A stretch of 64,000 nucleotides of DNA from Shewanella sp. KX20019 (GTDB taxonomy: Bacteria; Pseudomonadota; Gammaproteobacteria; Enterobacterales; Shewanellaceae). The stretch is from contig NZ_CP068437.1 of NCBI RefSeq assembly GCF_016757755.1, positions 372,001 through 436,000 of the forward strand. Direction: 5' to 3'. A program made the translations under genes and the position numbers. The first letter of the stretch is position 1. Each line of letters opens with the position of its first letter. Below, piece by piece: positions 17,942 to 26,908 of this stretch. Below the pieces are notes generated by a model. The model made no database searches. It saw nothing but the letters and a program-made list of their open reading frames with translations, and had not been told where the DNA came from.

Positions 17942-17970
17942 TATACCCATCTTCAAGTAGGGTGGGTTTA
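17942..17970. repeat. End-only remnant of the TATACCCATC element
   Basis: TATACCCATC at 17942 runs directly into CTTCAAGTAG and a decayed GGTGGGTTTA tip, which is the right end of the full elements. A 29-bp internally deleted derivative. Confidence 0.5.
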
Positions 17971-17987
17971 GCATTAGATAATCGATC

Positions 17988-18018
17988 AAAAAGCCGCGAT
18001 GAATATCGCGGCTTTTTT
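17988..18018. terminator. Bidirectional terminator, M16 operon / mutT
   Basis: AAGCCGCGAT (17991-18000) and ATCGCGGCTT (18005-18014) form a perfect stem with A-run and T-run on either side, serving both converging operons. Confidence 0.92.
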
Positions 18019-18035
18019 GGTTTATAGCATTGCTC

Positions 18036-18431
18036 TTATACAGTCGCTAAGATCTTCTCGACAATCGCTTGATTCGCTGCGGGAAATTCAAATGAGGCTA
18101 AATCTGCTTTAGCGACCCACCGTACCATTTGGCCCTCTACGCCATGGGCAACCCCAGAGAAATCTTTCACCCAATGAATATCAAGCAGCACTCTTTTATC
18201 ACCATAATCATGCTGGATCTTCATCATAGCTGTTGTGCTTGATACGCAGAGGTCGACCTCCTCTTTTAGCTCTCTTATTAGCGCTTGAGAGGTGGTTTCG
18301 CCTGATTCCACTTTCCCGCCTGGGAACTCCCATTTCCCGCCTTGGTGCAGATGGACGTGACGCTTAGCCAATAAAATCTCATTGGCTTCGTTTTCAATCA
18401 CACCTACAGCGACATGGATTTGTTTGCTCAC
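18036..18431 (-). CDS. mutT: 8-oxo-dGTP diphosphatase MutT
   Basis: A 131-residue Nudix hydrolase that removes oxidised dGTP from the nucleotide pool. The Nudix box GGKVESGETTSQALIRELKEE spans about residues 37-57 with all signature Gly, Glu and Arg positions. The flanking WEFPGGK is typical of true MutT. The start overlaps the yacG stop by 4 bp, and the gene ends the coaE-zapD-yacG-mutT run seen in many gammaproteobacteria. Confidence 0.93.
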   Translation of the reverse strand: MSKQIHVAVGVIENEANEILLAKRHVHLHQGGKWEFPGGKVESGETTSQALIRELKEEVDLCVSSTTAMMKIQHDYGDKRVLLDIHWVKDFSGVAHGVEGQMVRWVAKADLASFEFPAANQAIVEKILATV

Positions 18432-18667
18432 TGCTTATGGTCATCCTTGGTATTGTCGTCACCCATAAAGAAGTGCGCATCATCGTAACCGAGTTGATCT
18501 AACATCTCAGGGTCAAACTCAGGCTTAACAGGAATTGCATGCTTTTCTGACGCCCAATCACCGAGATCAATTAGTTTGCAGCGGTCGCTGCAGAAAGGCT
18601 TAAATTTAGAATTGTTATCCCAGGTGACTTCTGTTTGGCAGGTCGGGCATTTTACAGTAAGAGACAT
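18428..18667 (-). CDS. yacG: DNA gyrase inhibitor YacG
   Basis: A 79-residue zinc protein that binds GyrB and inhibits gyrase. The zinc ligands CPTC (Cys9, Cys12) and CSDRC (Cys28, Cys32) are in place, as is the conserved LIDLGDWASEKHAIP block. The acidic tail is family-typical. It lies between zapD and mutT and overlaps mutT by 4 bp. Confidence 0.93.
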   Translation of the reverse strand: MSLTVKCPTCQTEVTWDNNSKFKPFCSDRCKLIDLGDWASEKHAIPVKPEFDPEMLDQLGYDDAHFFMGDDNTKDDHKQ

Positions 18668-18715
18668 AATTGGATTAACTAGCGTTGAGAATGAGAGTGA
18701 GACGATTTTATCGCT

Positions 18716-19450
18716 TTAAGGACAGGTTGCCAACTCAAACTGGATCGATTGATCTGAGTGCTTCTGTTTATCAAACTGCACAAAATGGATCGCATAACGA
18801 TTCTTATGACCGCTAATGGTCGGGTAGCAACCCTGTTCGGCTGTTATTTTAACTCTAATGAGCGATAGTGCTTGCTCACTGTTACCCTGATAAAACCCAG
18901 CAACGGCTTTATGCTCGGTATACTCAGTTGCCTGTCTGGTTAAGTCGAGCAGTAAGTTAATCGGCGATAAAAGGCTGGCAAACTGGCTCATCCACTCTTG
19001 ATATTCCGCTTGACGAACTTCCCACGGTTTAGCGAGCCAAAAATGCAGTTGCGGTAGATCGAAATTACAGCTGGCGCCGGGCATTTTAAATCGCTGTCTC
19101 AGTGCGGCAAGAAAGCGGTCCTGTTTTAACTGTACCCCAGGGCGGTCTGATACTTGTAAAATCTTTCGTGCAACGCTGAGTTTGGCAATATAAGTTTCGA
19201 CTTCCTGATTATTAATTGTCGGCAGGGATTGCCATTTGGAGAGTGCAAAAAGCTGTCTGTCTATGTCTTTAAGCACTTCACCACGGTAATCGCAGCGCTC
19301 GGTGAGTTCACACAGTGAAAATAGGGGGTAGAAACAGCGGTGCTGGTGGTCGTGATCTAAGTTGGCCTGTAATTGCTCAGCCAAATACTCTAGCCTTAAG
19401 TAGCTACGTATTTTTTCATTAAGTGGTTGTTCATAGATCAAATCAGTCAT
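18716..19450 (-). CDS. zapD: Cell division protein ZapD
   Basis: A 244-residue cytoplasmic protein of the ZapD (YacF) family, which cross-links FtsZ filaments. The N-terminal YEQPLNEKIRSYLRLEYL and the internal CNFDLPQLHFWLAKPWEVR are highly conserved family blocks. Length and position between coaE and yacG agree. The gap to coaE is only 8 bp. Confidence 0.93.
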   Translation of the reverse strand: MTDLIYEQPLNEKIRSYLRLEYLAEQLQANLDHDHQHRCFYPLFSLCELTERCDYRGEVLKDIDRQLFALSKWQSLPTINNQEVETYIAKLSVARKILQVSDRPGVQLKQDRFLAALRQRFKMPGASCNFDLPQLHFWLAKPWEVRQAEYQEWMSQFASLLSPINLLLDLTRQATEYTEHKAVAGFYQGNSEQALSLIRVKITAEQGCYPTISGHKNRYAIHFVQFDKQKHSDQSIQFELATCP

Positions 19451-19458
19451 GGCGTTAT

Positions 19459-20064
19459 TTAAGCACTACTGGATAATTTTAAATAAAGTGTGTTTAGTGC
19501 GCTTACCTTGCACTTTAACGCCGATATCTCTCCTTGATTGTCTATGACATCATCAGCTTTTGACAGTTTCTCGGCTCTACTGGCCTGACTGCCTATTATA
19601 TTTTTTACCTGCTCGGCAGAAACCCTATCTCTGTGTATTGTTCTCTGCTGTTGTAACTCCGGTGAAATATCCACCAAAAGTGTACGTTGCACTAACCTAT
19701 CTAACCCGTTCTCAAATAGCAAGGGCGCAACCATAATTACATAATTTGATTGCGCTTCTTTACAGTTTTTCAGCATAGTCTGCCGAATCAACGGATGTAA
19801 TAAGTTATTTATCCATAAGCGTTGTTCATCGTTATTAAAAATCAGCTCTCTTAACGCTGCGCGATCTAAATTGCCATCATCGAGCAAGACACTGTTACCA
19901 AAATGGTTGACGATGGCATTGAGTCCGTGTGAATCCTTACTAACCACTTCACGCGCCACGATATCGGCATCGACTAAGGTGATACCAAGATCGGCAAAAA
20001 GGTTAGCAACCGTCGTTTTTCCGCTGCCGATCCCTCCGGTGAGTCCTACGATATAATCAGCCAT
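19459..20064 (-). CDS. coaE: Dephospho-CoA kinase CoaE
   Basis: A 201-residue P-loop kinase for the last step of coenzyme A synthesis. The Walker A GGIGSGKTTVA is at residues 9-19, followed by DADIVAREVV and the lid segment RVSAEQVKNIIGSQ. In related genomes coaE follows pilD closely; here 597 bp of repeats separate them, so coaE may need its own promoter or rely on read-through. Confidence 0.95.
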   Translation of the reverse strand: MADYIVGLTGGIGSGKTTVANLFADLGITLVDADIVAREVVSKDSHGLNAIVNHFGNSVLLDDGNLDRAALRELIFNNDEQRLWINNLLHPLIRQTMLKNCKEAQSNYVIMVAPLLFENGLDRLVQRTLLVDISPELQQQRTIHRDRVSAEQVKNIIGSQASRAEKLSKADDVIDNQGEISALKCKVSALNTLYLKLSSSA

Positions 20065-20089
20065 ATTGCCTTATTTATACTAATTGATT

Positions 20090-20534
20090 CTGAAAGCAGA
20101 GAAGGTCCTAGCTACTAGGACGTTCGCCAGCTCACTACTAGGACGGACTACGTCCTGCTAGGAAATCAACAGAAAACACCATTTGGCTTTTGATGTTGAT
20201 TTTATGCTTTGCTAGAGCCTATCTGAAAGCAGAGAAGGTTCTAGGTACTAGGACGTTCGCCAGCTCACTACTAGGACGGACTAGGTCCTGCTAGGAAATC
20301 AACAGCAAACACCCTTTGGCTTTTGATGTTGATTTTATGCTTTGCTAGCACCTTCTTTTAAAGTAGGTCGGCATTTATGCCGTCGCTTTTCTCTTTTCTC
20401 GTTTTCACCGTAAGCGAAGCGTTCCGTAGTGACGAAGGCCGTTCGCCAGCTCACTGTTAGGACGGACTAGGTCCTGCTAGGAGATCAACAGCAAACACCA
20501 TTTAGCTTTTGATGTTGATTTTATGCTTTGCTAG
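20090..20534. repeat. 133-bp tandem repeats between pilD and coaE
   Basis: Two copies with a 133-bp period start at 20090 and 20223 (both CTGAAAGCAGAGAAGGT), and a partial third copy spans about 20440-20534. Each unit contains a hairpin built on CTAGGACG...CGTCCTGCTAG and ends with TTGATGTTGATTTTATGCTT. About 90 bp of unrelated sequence separates copies 2 and 3. There is no coding capacity. Confidence 0.85.
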
Positions 20535-20593
20535 AACCTAGAACCTAGAACCTAGAACCTAGAACCTTGAACCTAGAGCCTAGAACCTAGAAC
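20531..20593. repeat. Nine-unit CTAGAAC microsatellite
   Basis: Nine consecutive 7-bp units, seven exactly CTAGAAC and two with one substitution (CTTGAAC, CTAGAGC). Decayed versions continue to about 20656, ending just after the pilD stop codon on the minus strand. A slippage-prone tract. Confidence 0.9.
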
Positions 20594-20661
20594 CTCTAAT
20601 ACTCGAGCCTAGAACCGCTAACATCCGAGCCTAGTACATCTAATACTAGAACCTAGAAGCG

Positions 20662-21573
20662 TTATAACGTCGAAATATACCACTGGCTAATCGAATCGCC
20701 CCATATCATGGCAATCCAACCTGCGGCAGCAATGTATGGCCCAAAGGGGATCGGGTTACCTTGGTTAAGCTTTTTAAAGGCGATCAATGTCAGGCCAACA
20801 ACTGCACCGACTAATGACGACAGTAGTATCACTATGGGCAATACCTGCCAGCCAAACCAGGCGCCAAAAACTGCCAACAGCTTAAAATCACCATAGCCCA
20901 TCCCTTCCTTGCCAGTGACCAGCTTAAACGCCCAGAACACACTCCAGAGGCTTAAGTATCCGGCGGCGGCGCCGACAATGGCATCAGACATAGACACAAA
21001 GGCGTCGCTTAAGTTTAAGACTAGCCCTAACCACAGCAGCGGGAGGGTGATTTGATCGGGCAGTAGCATCTCATCGAGATCAATACCCGTCAGTACCACA
21101 AGGCCAAAGGTCAGTATTGTGCTAAATATAAACTCGGGCGTTGGGCCGAAATGCCAAGCGAGAAAGGCCACTAAGCAGCCGGTGATCAACTCTACCATCG
21201 GGTAGCGTGCCGAAATGGGATTATCACAGGCAGCGCATTTTCCCTTTAACATTAACCAACCGAATATCGGTAGATTATGCATCGGCTTAATATTGCTTTT
21301 ACACTTCGGGCAGGCGGAACCAGGCACCACTAGGTTGTACTTCTTAGGAAAAGCATCGATAGGGGCGTTAAGAGCGGTTTCGTTCTGTTCAAATACAGGC
21401 TTTTTATATTCAGCCAGATAGTGGTTGCACTCTTGCTGCCAATCTCGCTTCATCATCACAGGTAAACGGTGGATCACCACGTTTAAGAAGCTGCCGATAA
21501 CGGCGGAAAATACAAAGCTAAGCGATACAAATAACCAAAGATTCTGGTTAAAAATAGTAATTAATTCAGTCAT
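20662..21573 (-). CDS. pilD: Type IV prepilin peptidase PilD
   Basis: A 303-residue inner-membrane bifunctional leader peptidase and N-methyltransferase that matures PilA and other prepilins. Two CxxC pairs (Cys88/91 and Cys113/116) form the zinc-like cytoplasmic loop. The two catalytic aspartates lie in GIDLDEMLLPD (about residue 165) and GYGDFK. About eight membrane helices are expected. It is the last of pilB-pilC-pilD on the minus strand. Confidence 0.95.
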   Translation of the reverse strand: MTELITIFNQNLWLFVSLSFVFSAVIGSFLNVVIHRLPVMMKRDWQQECNHYLAEYKKPVFEQNETALNAPIDAFPKKYNLVVPGSACPKCKSNIKPMHNLPIFGWLMLKGKCAACDNPISARYPMVELITGCLVAFLAWHFGPTPEFIFSTILTFGLVVLTGIDLDEMLLPDQITLPLLWLGLVLNLSDAFVSMSDAIVGAAAGYLSLWSVFWAFKLVTGKEGMGYGDFKLLAVFGAWFGWQVLPIVILLSSLVGAVVGLTLIAFKKLNQGNPIPFGPYIAAAGWIAMIWGDSISQWYISTL

Positions 21574-21650
21574 TATTTTTTCTTTATTTTGGTATTAACA
21601 AAAGTTCTTTATCTAGATTTTAGTGATAACGGTAATTGAGGTAAAGCAGT

Positions 21651-22922
21651 CTAACCACCGACAACATTACCGAGCTGGAATATCGGCAGGTACATGGCAA
21701 CAATTAAGCCACCAACCACAGTACCAATCACCACCATCATAATCGGTTCAATCAGGCTTGATAAGCCATCGACGGCATCATCGACCTGCATCTCGTAGAT
21801 ATTGGCCACCTTGTTGAGCATATTATCAAGTGAGCCAGACTCCTCACCAATCATCACCATCTGGATCATCATGTCGGGGAACAGCCCAGTGGTGCGCATC
21901 GCCACGTTCATCTGCATGCCGGACATCACCTCGGTACGAATATCGAGCACCGCCTTTTTGTATACCGCATTACCGGAGGCGCCTGCTGCAGATTCCAAAC
22001 CATCGATTAACGGTACGCCAGCAGCGAAGGTTGTAGCAAGAGTGCGGGCAAACTTGGCCATGGCGCCCTTATGTAATATCTCTCCGACGATAGGTATTTT
22101 TAATACTAAAGCATCAATTTTGTCGCGAAATAGTTGTGAGTTACGGTGAACACGCCTAAAGCCCCATAGCGCAGCAATAATGGCAATCACAAACAGGTAC
22201 CAGGAGGCTTGCAGCCAACGGGACAAATTAACCACTACTTGAGTGAAAGCCGGCAGTTCTGCACCAAAACCTTGAAATATCGTTTCAAACTGTGGTACCA
22301 CAAACAGTAGTAGCAGTGCGGTGACAATTATCGCCACTATAACCACTGAGGCAGGGTAGAACATCGCCTTCTTTATTTTTGACTTTAACGCTTCAGACTT
22401 CTCGCGATAAGTGGCGATGCGGTCAAATACCGCGTCCAGTGAACCAGAGTGTTCGCCGGCGGCGACCAGATCGACATACAGATCATCAAAATAGAGTCGG
22501 TGTGGCCGCAGTGAATCAGACAGTGGAATGCCCGATTGCACATCATTGACAATAGTGGATAACAGTTCGCGCATCTTGGGCTTTTCATGGCCTTTACCGA
22601 GCAGTTCAAGGGTGGTCACAATTGGCACACCGGCTGCAAGCATTGTGGCTATTTGGCGGGTAACCATGGCGATATCCATGGGTTTGATTTTCTTCTCTGA
22701 ACTGAACAGCGGCGCCGATTTTTTCCGCACCGATTTGGGGATAACGCCCTGAGCTTTCAGTTGGGCGCGAATTTCAGCGCTAGAGACGCCGCGCAGCTCA
22801 CCACTGGTGCGGCGGCCATCACGGCTAACCCCTGCCCAGGAGTAAGTGACTACTTTAGGTTGGCTTTTTTGGTTTTTCTTTCTATCTCGAGCTTGTTTTG
22901 ACAGTCTGGTTGCAGTCGCCAT
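21651..22922 (-). CDS. pilC: Type IV pilus inner-membrane platform protein PilC
   Basis: A 423-residue GspF-family platform protein. ATG 22922 is chosen because AAGGG lies 6 nt upstream; a GTG two codons earlier is less likely. Two homologous cytoplasmic domains (about residues 70-190 and 270-390), each preceding membrane helices, are evident from MVTRQIATMLAAGVPIV and FARTLATTFAAGVPLIDGLE. It anchors the PilB motor and the pilus. Confidence 0.95.
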   Translation of the reverse strand: MATATRLSKQARDRKKNQKSQPKVVTYSWAGVSRDGRRTSGELRGVSSAEIRAQLKAQGVIPKSVRKKSAPLFSSEKKIKPMDIAMVTRQIATMLAAGVPIVTTLELLGKGHEKPKMRELLSTIVNDVQSGIPLSDSLRPHRLYFDDLYVDLVAAGEHSGSLDAVFDRIATYREKSEALKSKIKKAMFYPASVVIVAIIVTALLLLFVVPQFETIFQGFGAELPAFTQVVVNLSRWLQASWYLFVIAIIAALWGFRRVHRNSQLFRDKIDALVLKIPIVGEILHKGAMAKFARTLATTFAAGVPLIDGLESAAGASGNAVYKKAVLDIRTEVMSGMQMNVAMRTTGLFPDMMIQMVMIGEESGSLDNMLNKVANIYEMQVDDAVDGLSSLIEPIMMVVIGTVVGGLIVAMYLPIFQLGNVVGG

Positions 22923-23002
22923 TGGCACCCTTGCTATTTAGTGTTGTTATTATTTGCTCTTGTGGCTCACTTTTTGGTGGTTCACTCTTCAAACTGGAGA
23001 GT

Positions 23003-24712
23003 TTAGAAACTAGTGACGCGGTTAACCTCTGCAATACTGGTGACCCCTTGGATCACCTTTAACAGCCCAGAATCTCGCAAGTCACGCATCCCCTGTGATT
23101 TAGCTTGCTTGAGAATTTGCAGTGAATTACCGCCCTCCATGATGGTGCGGGCAATCTCGTCAGACATCTTCATCACCTCGTAAATACCGACACGGCCCTT
23201 ATAGCCGCCAGAGCATTGCTCACAGCCGACAGGCTTATAGGAGGTGATCCCTTGCTCGAGCTGCAGCTGGCTAAAGCCTAGTTTAAGCAACTCATCATTG
23301 GGGATGACTTCAGGAGTTTTACAGGCTTGGCACAGTCGTCTCGACAGACGCTGGGCAATAATTAAGTTGACCGAGCTGGCAATATTATAGCCGGCGACGC
23401 CCATGTTGATAAGGCGGGTTAGGGTCTCTGCGGCGGAGTTAGTATGCAGGGTCGATAATACCAGGTGACCTGTTTGCGCCGCCTTAATGGCAATTTCAGC
23501 GGTCTCTAAGTCACGAATCTCACCGACCATCACCACATCGGGATCTTGACGTAAAAATGAGCGTAGTGCCGAGGCAAAGGTCAGTCCGGCCTTTAAATTA
23601 ATGTGTACCTGGTTAACGCCTTCAAGGTTTATCTCAACCGGATCCTCGACGGTGGAGATATTGCGCTCGGCGGTATTAAGAATATTTAGTCCGGTATACA
23701 GGGAGACGGTCTTACCTGAACCCGTAGGTCCGGTAACTAGGATCATCCCTTGGGGTTTTTTGAGCATCTCTTCGTACATCAGTCTTTGATCATCTTCATA
23801 ACCGAGCTTTTCAATGCCGAGTTGCGCCGAAGAGGAGTCCAAGATACGCATTACAATTTTCTCACCCCAAATGGTGGGTAGGGTACTAACACGAAAATCG
23901 ATCGACTTAGTGCGGGACATCTTCATCTTGATGCGACCATCTTGCGGGACTCTTCTCTCCGCTATGTCAAGCTTTGACATCACCTTCAATCGAGCGGAGA
24001 TGCGCCCCGACAGATTCACCGGCGGCTCAGAGACCTCCTGTAATATGCCGTCGATACGAAAACGGATGCGGTAACGCTTCTCATAGGGCTCAAAATGCAG
24101 ATCCGATGCACCTTTACGAATAGCATCGGTGAGAATTTTATTGATATAGATAACGATTGGTGCGTCATCTTTACCATTTCCTGTCTGCTCTTCATCGCGT
24201 TTATCGGTATCGGTCACCTCGATGCCCGCAAGCGCTTCCTCATCGATAGCGCTCAGGTCTAACGCGGTAATATCCTCTTCGAGCACCTTCTCAAGGGCTT
24301 GAATCAGCTTGTCATCTTCAACTAAAACCGCTTCGGCGTGCAAGCCTGCACTGAACTGAAAATCCTCCAGCGCTGCAATGTTAGTAGGGTCGGAAGTGGC
24401 AATATAGAGGCGGTTACCGCGCTTAAACAGCGGCAAACATTTATGTTTCTCTATCAGCTTCTTATTGAGGAACTCATCGGGGATGGCGGCAATGTCAAAC
24501 TCATCGAGATCCAGTAGCGGGGTGCCATACTCTTCGTAGCAAAGCTCGGCTACTTCACGAGCTGATAATAGTTTGATCGTAATTAAGGTGCGCACTAAAG
24601 ATTGCTTGTGTTTACGGGACTGCGCTATTGCGTCCGCCAACTGTTCTTCGCTCAGCAGTCCTTTGCGAATAAAAAGTGTCGATAATCCCAAATGTAGGCC
24701 TGTTGATGGCAT
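23003..24712 (-). CDS. pilB: Type IV pilus assembly ATPase PilB
   Basis: A 569-residue extension motor. ATG 24712 (MPSTGLHLGLS) follows GGAAAAG and is preferred over an upstream TTG. The N-terminal MshEN/GspE-N domain (about 10-160) is followed by the ATPase with Walker A GPTGSGKTVSLY, an Asp box, Walker B VMVGEIRD and a His box, and the tetracysteine zinc site CQACKTPE...CEQCSGGY. It is separated from pilA by the ligase gene on the other strand, so pilA and pilBCD must be transcribed separately. Confidence 0.95.
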   Translation of the reverse strand: MPSTGLHLGLSTLFIRKGLLSEEQLADAIAQSRKHKQSLVRTLITIKLLSAREVAELCYEEYGTPLLDLDEFDIAAIPDEFLNKKLIEKHKCLPLFKRGNRLYIATSDPTNIAALEDFQFSAGLHAEAVLVEDDKLIQALEKVLEEDITALDLSAIDEEALAGIEVTDTDKRDEEQTGNGKDDAPIVIYINKILTDAIRKGASDLHFEPYEKRYRIRFRIDGILQEVSEPPVNLSGRISARLKVMSKLDIAERRVPQDGRIKMKMSRTKSIDFRVSTLPTIWGEKIVMRILDSSSAQLGIEKLGYEDDQRLMYEEMLKKPQGMILVTGPTGSGKTVSLYTGLNILNTAERNISTVEDPVEINLEGVNQVHINLKAGLTFASALRSFLRQDPDVVMVGEIRDLETAEIAIKAAQTGHLVLSTLHTNSAAETLTRLINMGVAGYNIASSVNLIIAQRLSRRLCQACKTPEVIPNDELLKLGFSQLQLEQGITSYKPVGCEQCSGGYKGRVGIYEVMKMSDEIARTIMEGGNSLQILKQAKSQGMRDLRDSGLLKVIQGVTSIAEVNRVTSF

Positions 24713-24901
24713 AGGCTTTTCCGTTGCACACAAGTACAAAAATCATAACGGTTTTTAAGCGTTTTGTCATTGTAGTTGTGAGTAAAAATTGATAATGAAA
24801 AAGACAAAATAATGTCGAATGACAACTTTAAATAATACTGTTTAAAACAGTGGTTTACGTGGGTTTTTATGCCGCCTACCGAACCTCCATTAATCTTAGA
24901 G

Positions 24902-24924
24902 TGTCAATTGCCATAAAATTGACA
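24902..24924. promoter_or_regulatory. Dyad in the pilB / ligase divergent promoter region
   Basis: TGTCAAT (24902-24908) and ATTGACA (24918-24924) form a 7-bp perfect dyad in the 394-bp AT-rich region between divergent pilB and the ligase gene. A possible operator; nothing else was identified in this gap. Confidence 0.3.
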
Positions 24925-25106
24925 TCAACTTTTTGTTTAAGCCAATAAAATCACGAGTTTTGAGTTGAGAGGTAGCATGCAAAACGAGGTTCTCTTAATC
25001 GTTGTAGAGCTAAAGTCCAGAAATCATAAGGATGTGTTCATGTTAGTTGTTACTATAGCTAAAACATATGTTTCTGAATGAAAATTGGAGTGTTTGGAGC
25101 CGTGAG

Positions 25107-26465
25107 ATGTTATTGAAAACTTATGCTTGGGGAGTCGTTGCGACGTTCGCAATCCTATTCTTGTTGGGGACTGTATTTTCATTCAACCTTATCCCCATTG
25201 TTAGTATTGATAATGGATATGACTTTAAACGACTTATAGTAGTTGGTTTTATTGCTATATCATCACTTGGCTTACTTGCAGTAAGAGGTGTTGAGCTGGT
25301 TAAAGTATCCACATTGACCAAAATCCTTTTTAGTGGATTTACGTGTTTGGCTGCCTATTCCGCATTAGCGAGTAAACACCCTTATTGGGGAATGGTTGAA
25401 ATTGCCAATATTGGCTTGCTGGTCGTAGCATTTTATGTGCTTTCGGCGTGCATGAGGGCTATTGAACAAGATAAGTTGCACTGTGGTGTTTACGCTTTTA
25501 GCTTGTTGTTCTCTGTGTTGACGTTTTGTAAGTATATTCTGTTTCTTTTGTTCTCCTATTTTGATGCGCAAAGCTTTAATATTCACGGATTATTATCGGG
25601 TTACGTTAATGTTAGATTTTTTAATCAACTGCAAGTGATGCTGGTACCGTTGCTATTTCTGCCGTTTTTTTGCCAAGGTTTAACTAAATTTGGACGGGTA
25701 TCAATCGTTGTTATTGCGCTGCACTGGACCGTACTATTACAGACAGAAGCTCGGGGAGGAATACTCTCTCTCATTCTTGCATTGAGTGTGATGCTATATT
25801 TCTTATCCCCAGATACTCGCAAAAAAATGGTTTTTACCATGCTCAAATCAATGTTGATCGGAATGTCTCTATGGTTAGTATTTATCATTCTTATTCCATA
25901 TTGGCTAATGGAGGGTTCAAACTTTCAAATTAGAACGGGCAGCTCTGGACGTATCGATCTTTGGCTCTATGTCCTTAAATCAATTCCTGAACAACCTTGG
26001 CTTGGGTTTGGTCCAATGAGCTTTACTTGGGCGGAGGGAAGACCATTACCAAACGCTCACCCACATAATTCTGTCATGCAACTGCTTTATGAGTACGGCG
26101 TTGTTGCATGTATTGCTGTAACAGCATGGGTGCTTAGCTGTGTGTATCGATGCTTAGCTGGTATACAAGAGGCTATAAATGATCATTCTGTTCCGGTTAC
26201 CTATGCAGTGTTGGCTGGTCTCATCTATTCATTGATCAGTGGTGTCCTAGTTATGCCAATGGCACAATTTTTATTGGTGTTTTTGCTGGCGATACAGGTG
26301 CAATTTTGCACAAATAGTTTGCGTAAGATTGGATTAGAGGGGCGGGTGTTGCTGTTTGCTGCGCTAACAATAATCATCTATTTACTATTGAGTTCCTATC
26401 AGAACGAAGAACTACTACCGGCATTGTTCCCTAGATTGTGGCTCAATGGCTTAATTGGCGATTAG
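25107..26465 (+). CDS. O-antigen-ligase-like membrane protein, candidate pilin glycosyltransferase
   Basis: A 452-residue polytopic membrane protein with 10-12 helices. ATG 25107 is chosen because TTGGAG precedes it at a good distance; ATG 25068 lacks a ribosome binding site. Wzy_C/WaaL-type marks are QTEARGG around the middle, GSSGRIDLWLYVLK, and the periplasmic-loop HPHNSVMQLLYEYG with conserved His. Such proteins move lipid-linked glycans to acceptors. Its place between pilB and pilA, opposite in strand, suggests a PilO/TfpO-like pilin O-glycosylase; this is inference from context. A lipopolysaccharide or exopolysaccharide role is the alternative. Confidence 0.7.
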   Translation: MLLKTYAWGVVATFAILFLLGTVFSFNLIPIVSIDNGYDFKRLIVVGFIAISSLGLLAVRGVELVKVSTLTKILFSGFTCLAAYSALASKHPYWGMVEIANIGLLVVAFYVLSACMRAIEQDKLHCGVYAFSLLFSVLTFCKYILFLLFSYFDAQSFNIHGLLSGYVNVRFFNQLQVMLVPLLFLPFFCQGLTKFGRVSIVVIALHWTVLLQTEARGGILSLILALSVMLYFLSPDTRKKMVFTMLKSMLIGMSLWLVFIILIPYWLMEGSNFQIRTGSSGRIDLWLYVLKSIPEQPWLGFGPMSFTWAEGRPLPNAHPHNSVMQLLYEYGVVACIAVTAWVLSCVYRCLAGIQEAINDHSVPVTYAVLAGLIYSLISGVLVMPMAQFLLVFLLAIQVQFCTNSLRKIGLEGRVLLFAALTIIIYLLLSSYQNEELLPALFPRLWLNGLIGD

Positions 26466-26581
26466 TTATATTCTTGGTGGACATAAATAATTTGGACTGT
26501 AATTTTGAATAAACTAGAACTTTTCAGTAAGTGACTTAGTTATTGTATGCTGGCCTAAACCCAGTTGAAGTTAAATTGGTC

Positions 26582-26604
26582 ATGATTTAAGCTGCTTAAA
26601 TCAT
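26582..26604. promoter_or_regulatory. Perfect 23-bp palindrome downstream of the ligase gene
   Basis: Arms ATGATTTAAGC (26582-26592) and its exact complement (26594-26604) surround a single T; TTATTTTG follows. It may end the ligase transcript or be an operator. It lies in the 443-bp gap between the ligase gene and pilA. Confidence 0.5.
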
Positions 26605-26725
26605 TTATTTTGCTATCCTTTGGTGGGCGAGAGGCTGGCGCTAGATTTACGTGAGCTAAGTTAAGGTTTTAAGCATGTTGCTATAAAGATGCTGCTTGAG
26701 TTACTGCCTCAAGTTATAGGAAGAT

Positions 26726-26824
26726 ATGTATAAGTCATTAAAGCCTAATTTCTGGAATCAATTCGCTATTCGATTAAAGGCTAGAACAAAAAAAACCAAT
26801 GAGTATCAGCTTTTTTGGTTCTAG
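26726..26824 (+). CDS. Possible 32-residue small ORF
   Basis: An ATG preceded by ATAGGAAG opens 32 codons, beginning MYKSLKPNFWNQFAIRLKA, basic and aromatic-rich, ending in LFWF. Its 3' end coincides with a stem-loop, and it contains an A8 run that could shift the frame. The ribosome binding site spacing is short. No homologue is recognised; this could be chance. Confidence 0.2.
   Translation: MYKSLKPNFWNQFAIRLKARTKKTNEYQLFWF
26781..26824 (-). terminator. Putative pilA terminator
   Basis: On the minus strand AACCAA pairs with TTGGTT and is followed by eight T, about 85 bp after the pilA stop. Outer arms CTAGAAC/GTTCTAG extend the stem. Confidence 0.5.
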
Positions 26825-26908
26825 TCACTTTAGAGTAATCGTGCATTATTCATTTTTAGCCTAGCCGAATGGCTTTGCTGTTTTTAAATGCTCTTATACT
26901 TTTTAATC

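Noticed and set aside
20531..20593. Regular 7-bp repeats considered as a CRISPR array
   Set aside because: Units are contiguous with no spacers and no cas genes are near; it is a microsatellite.
26781..26824. CTAGAAC in the pilA terminator stem as a relic of the CTAGAAC microsatellite at 20531
   Set aside because: A single 7-mer match 6 kb away is easily chance and the context is a stem-loop.
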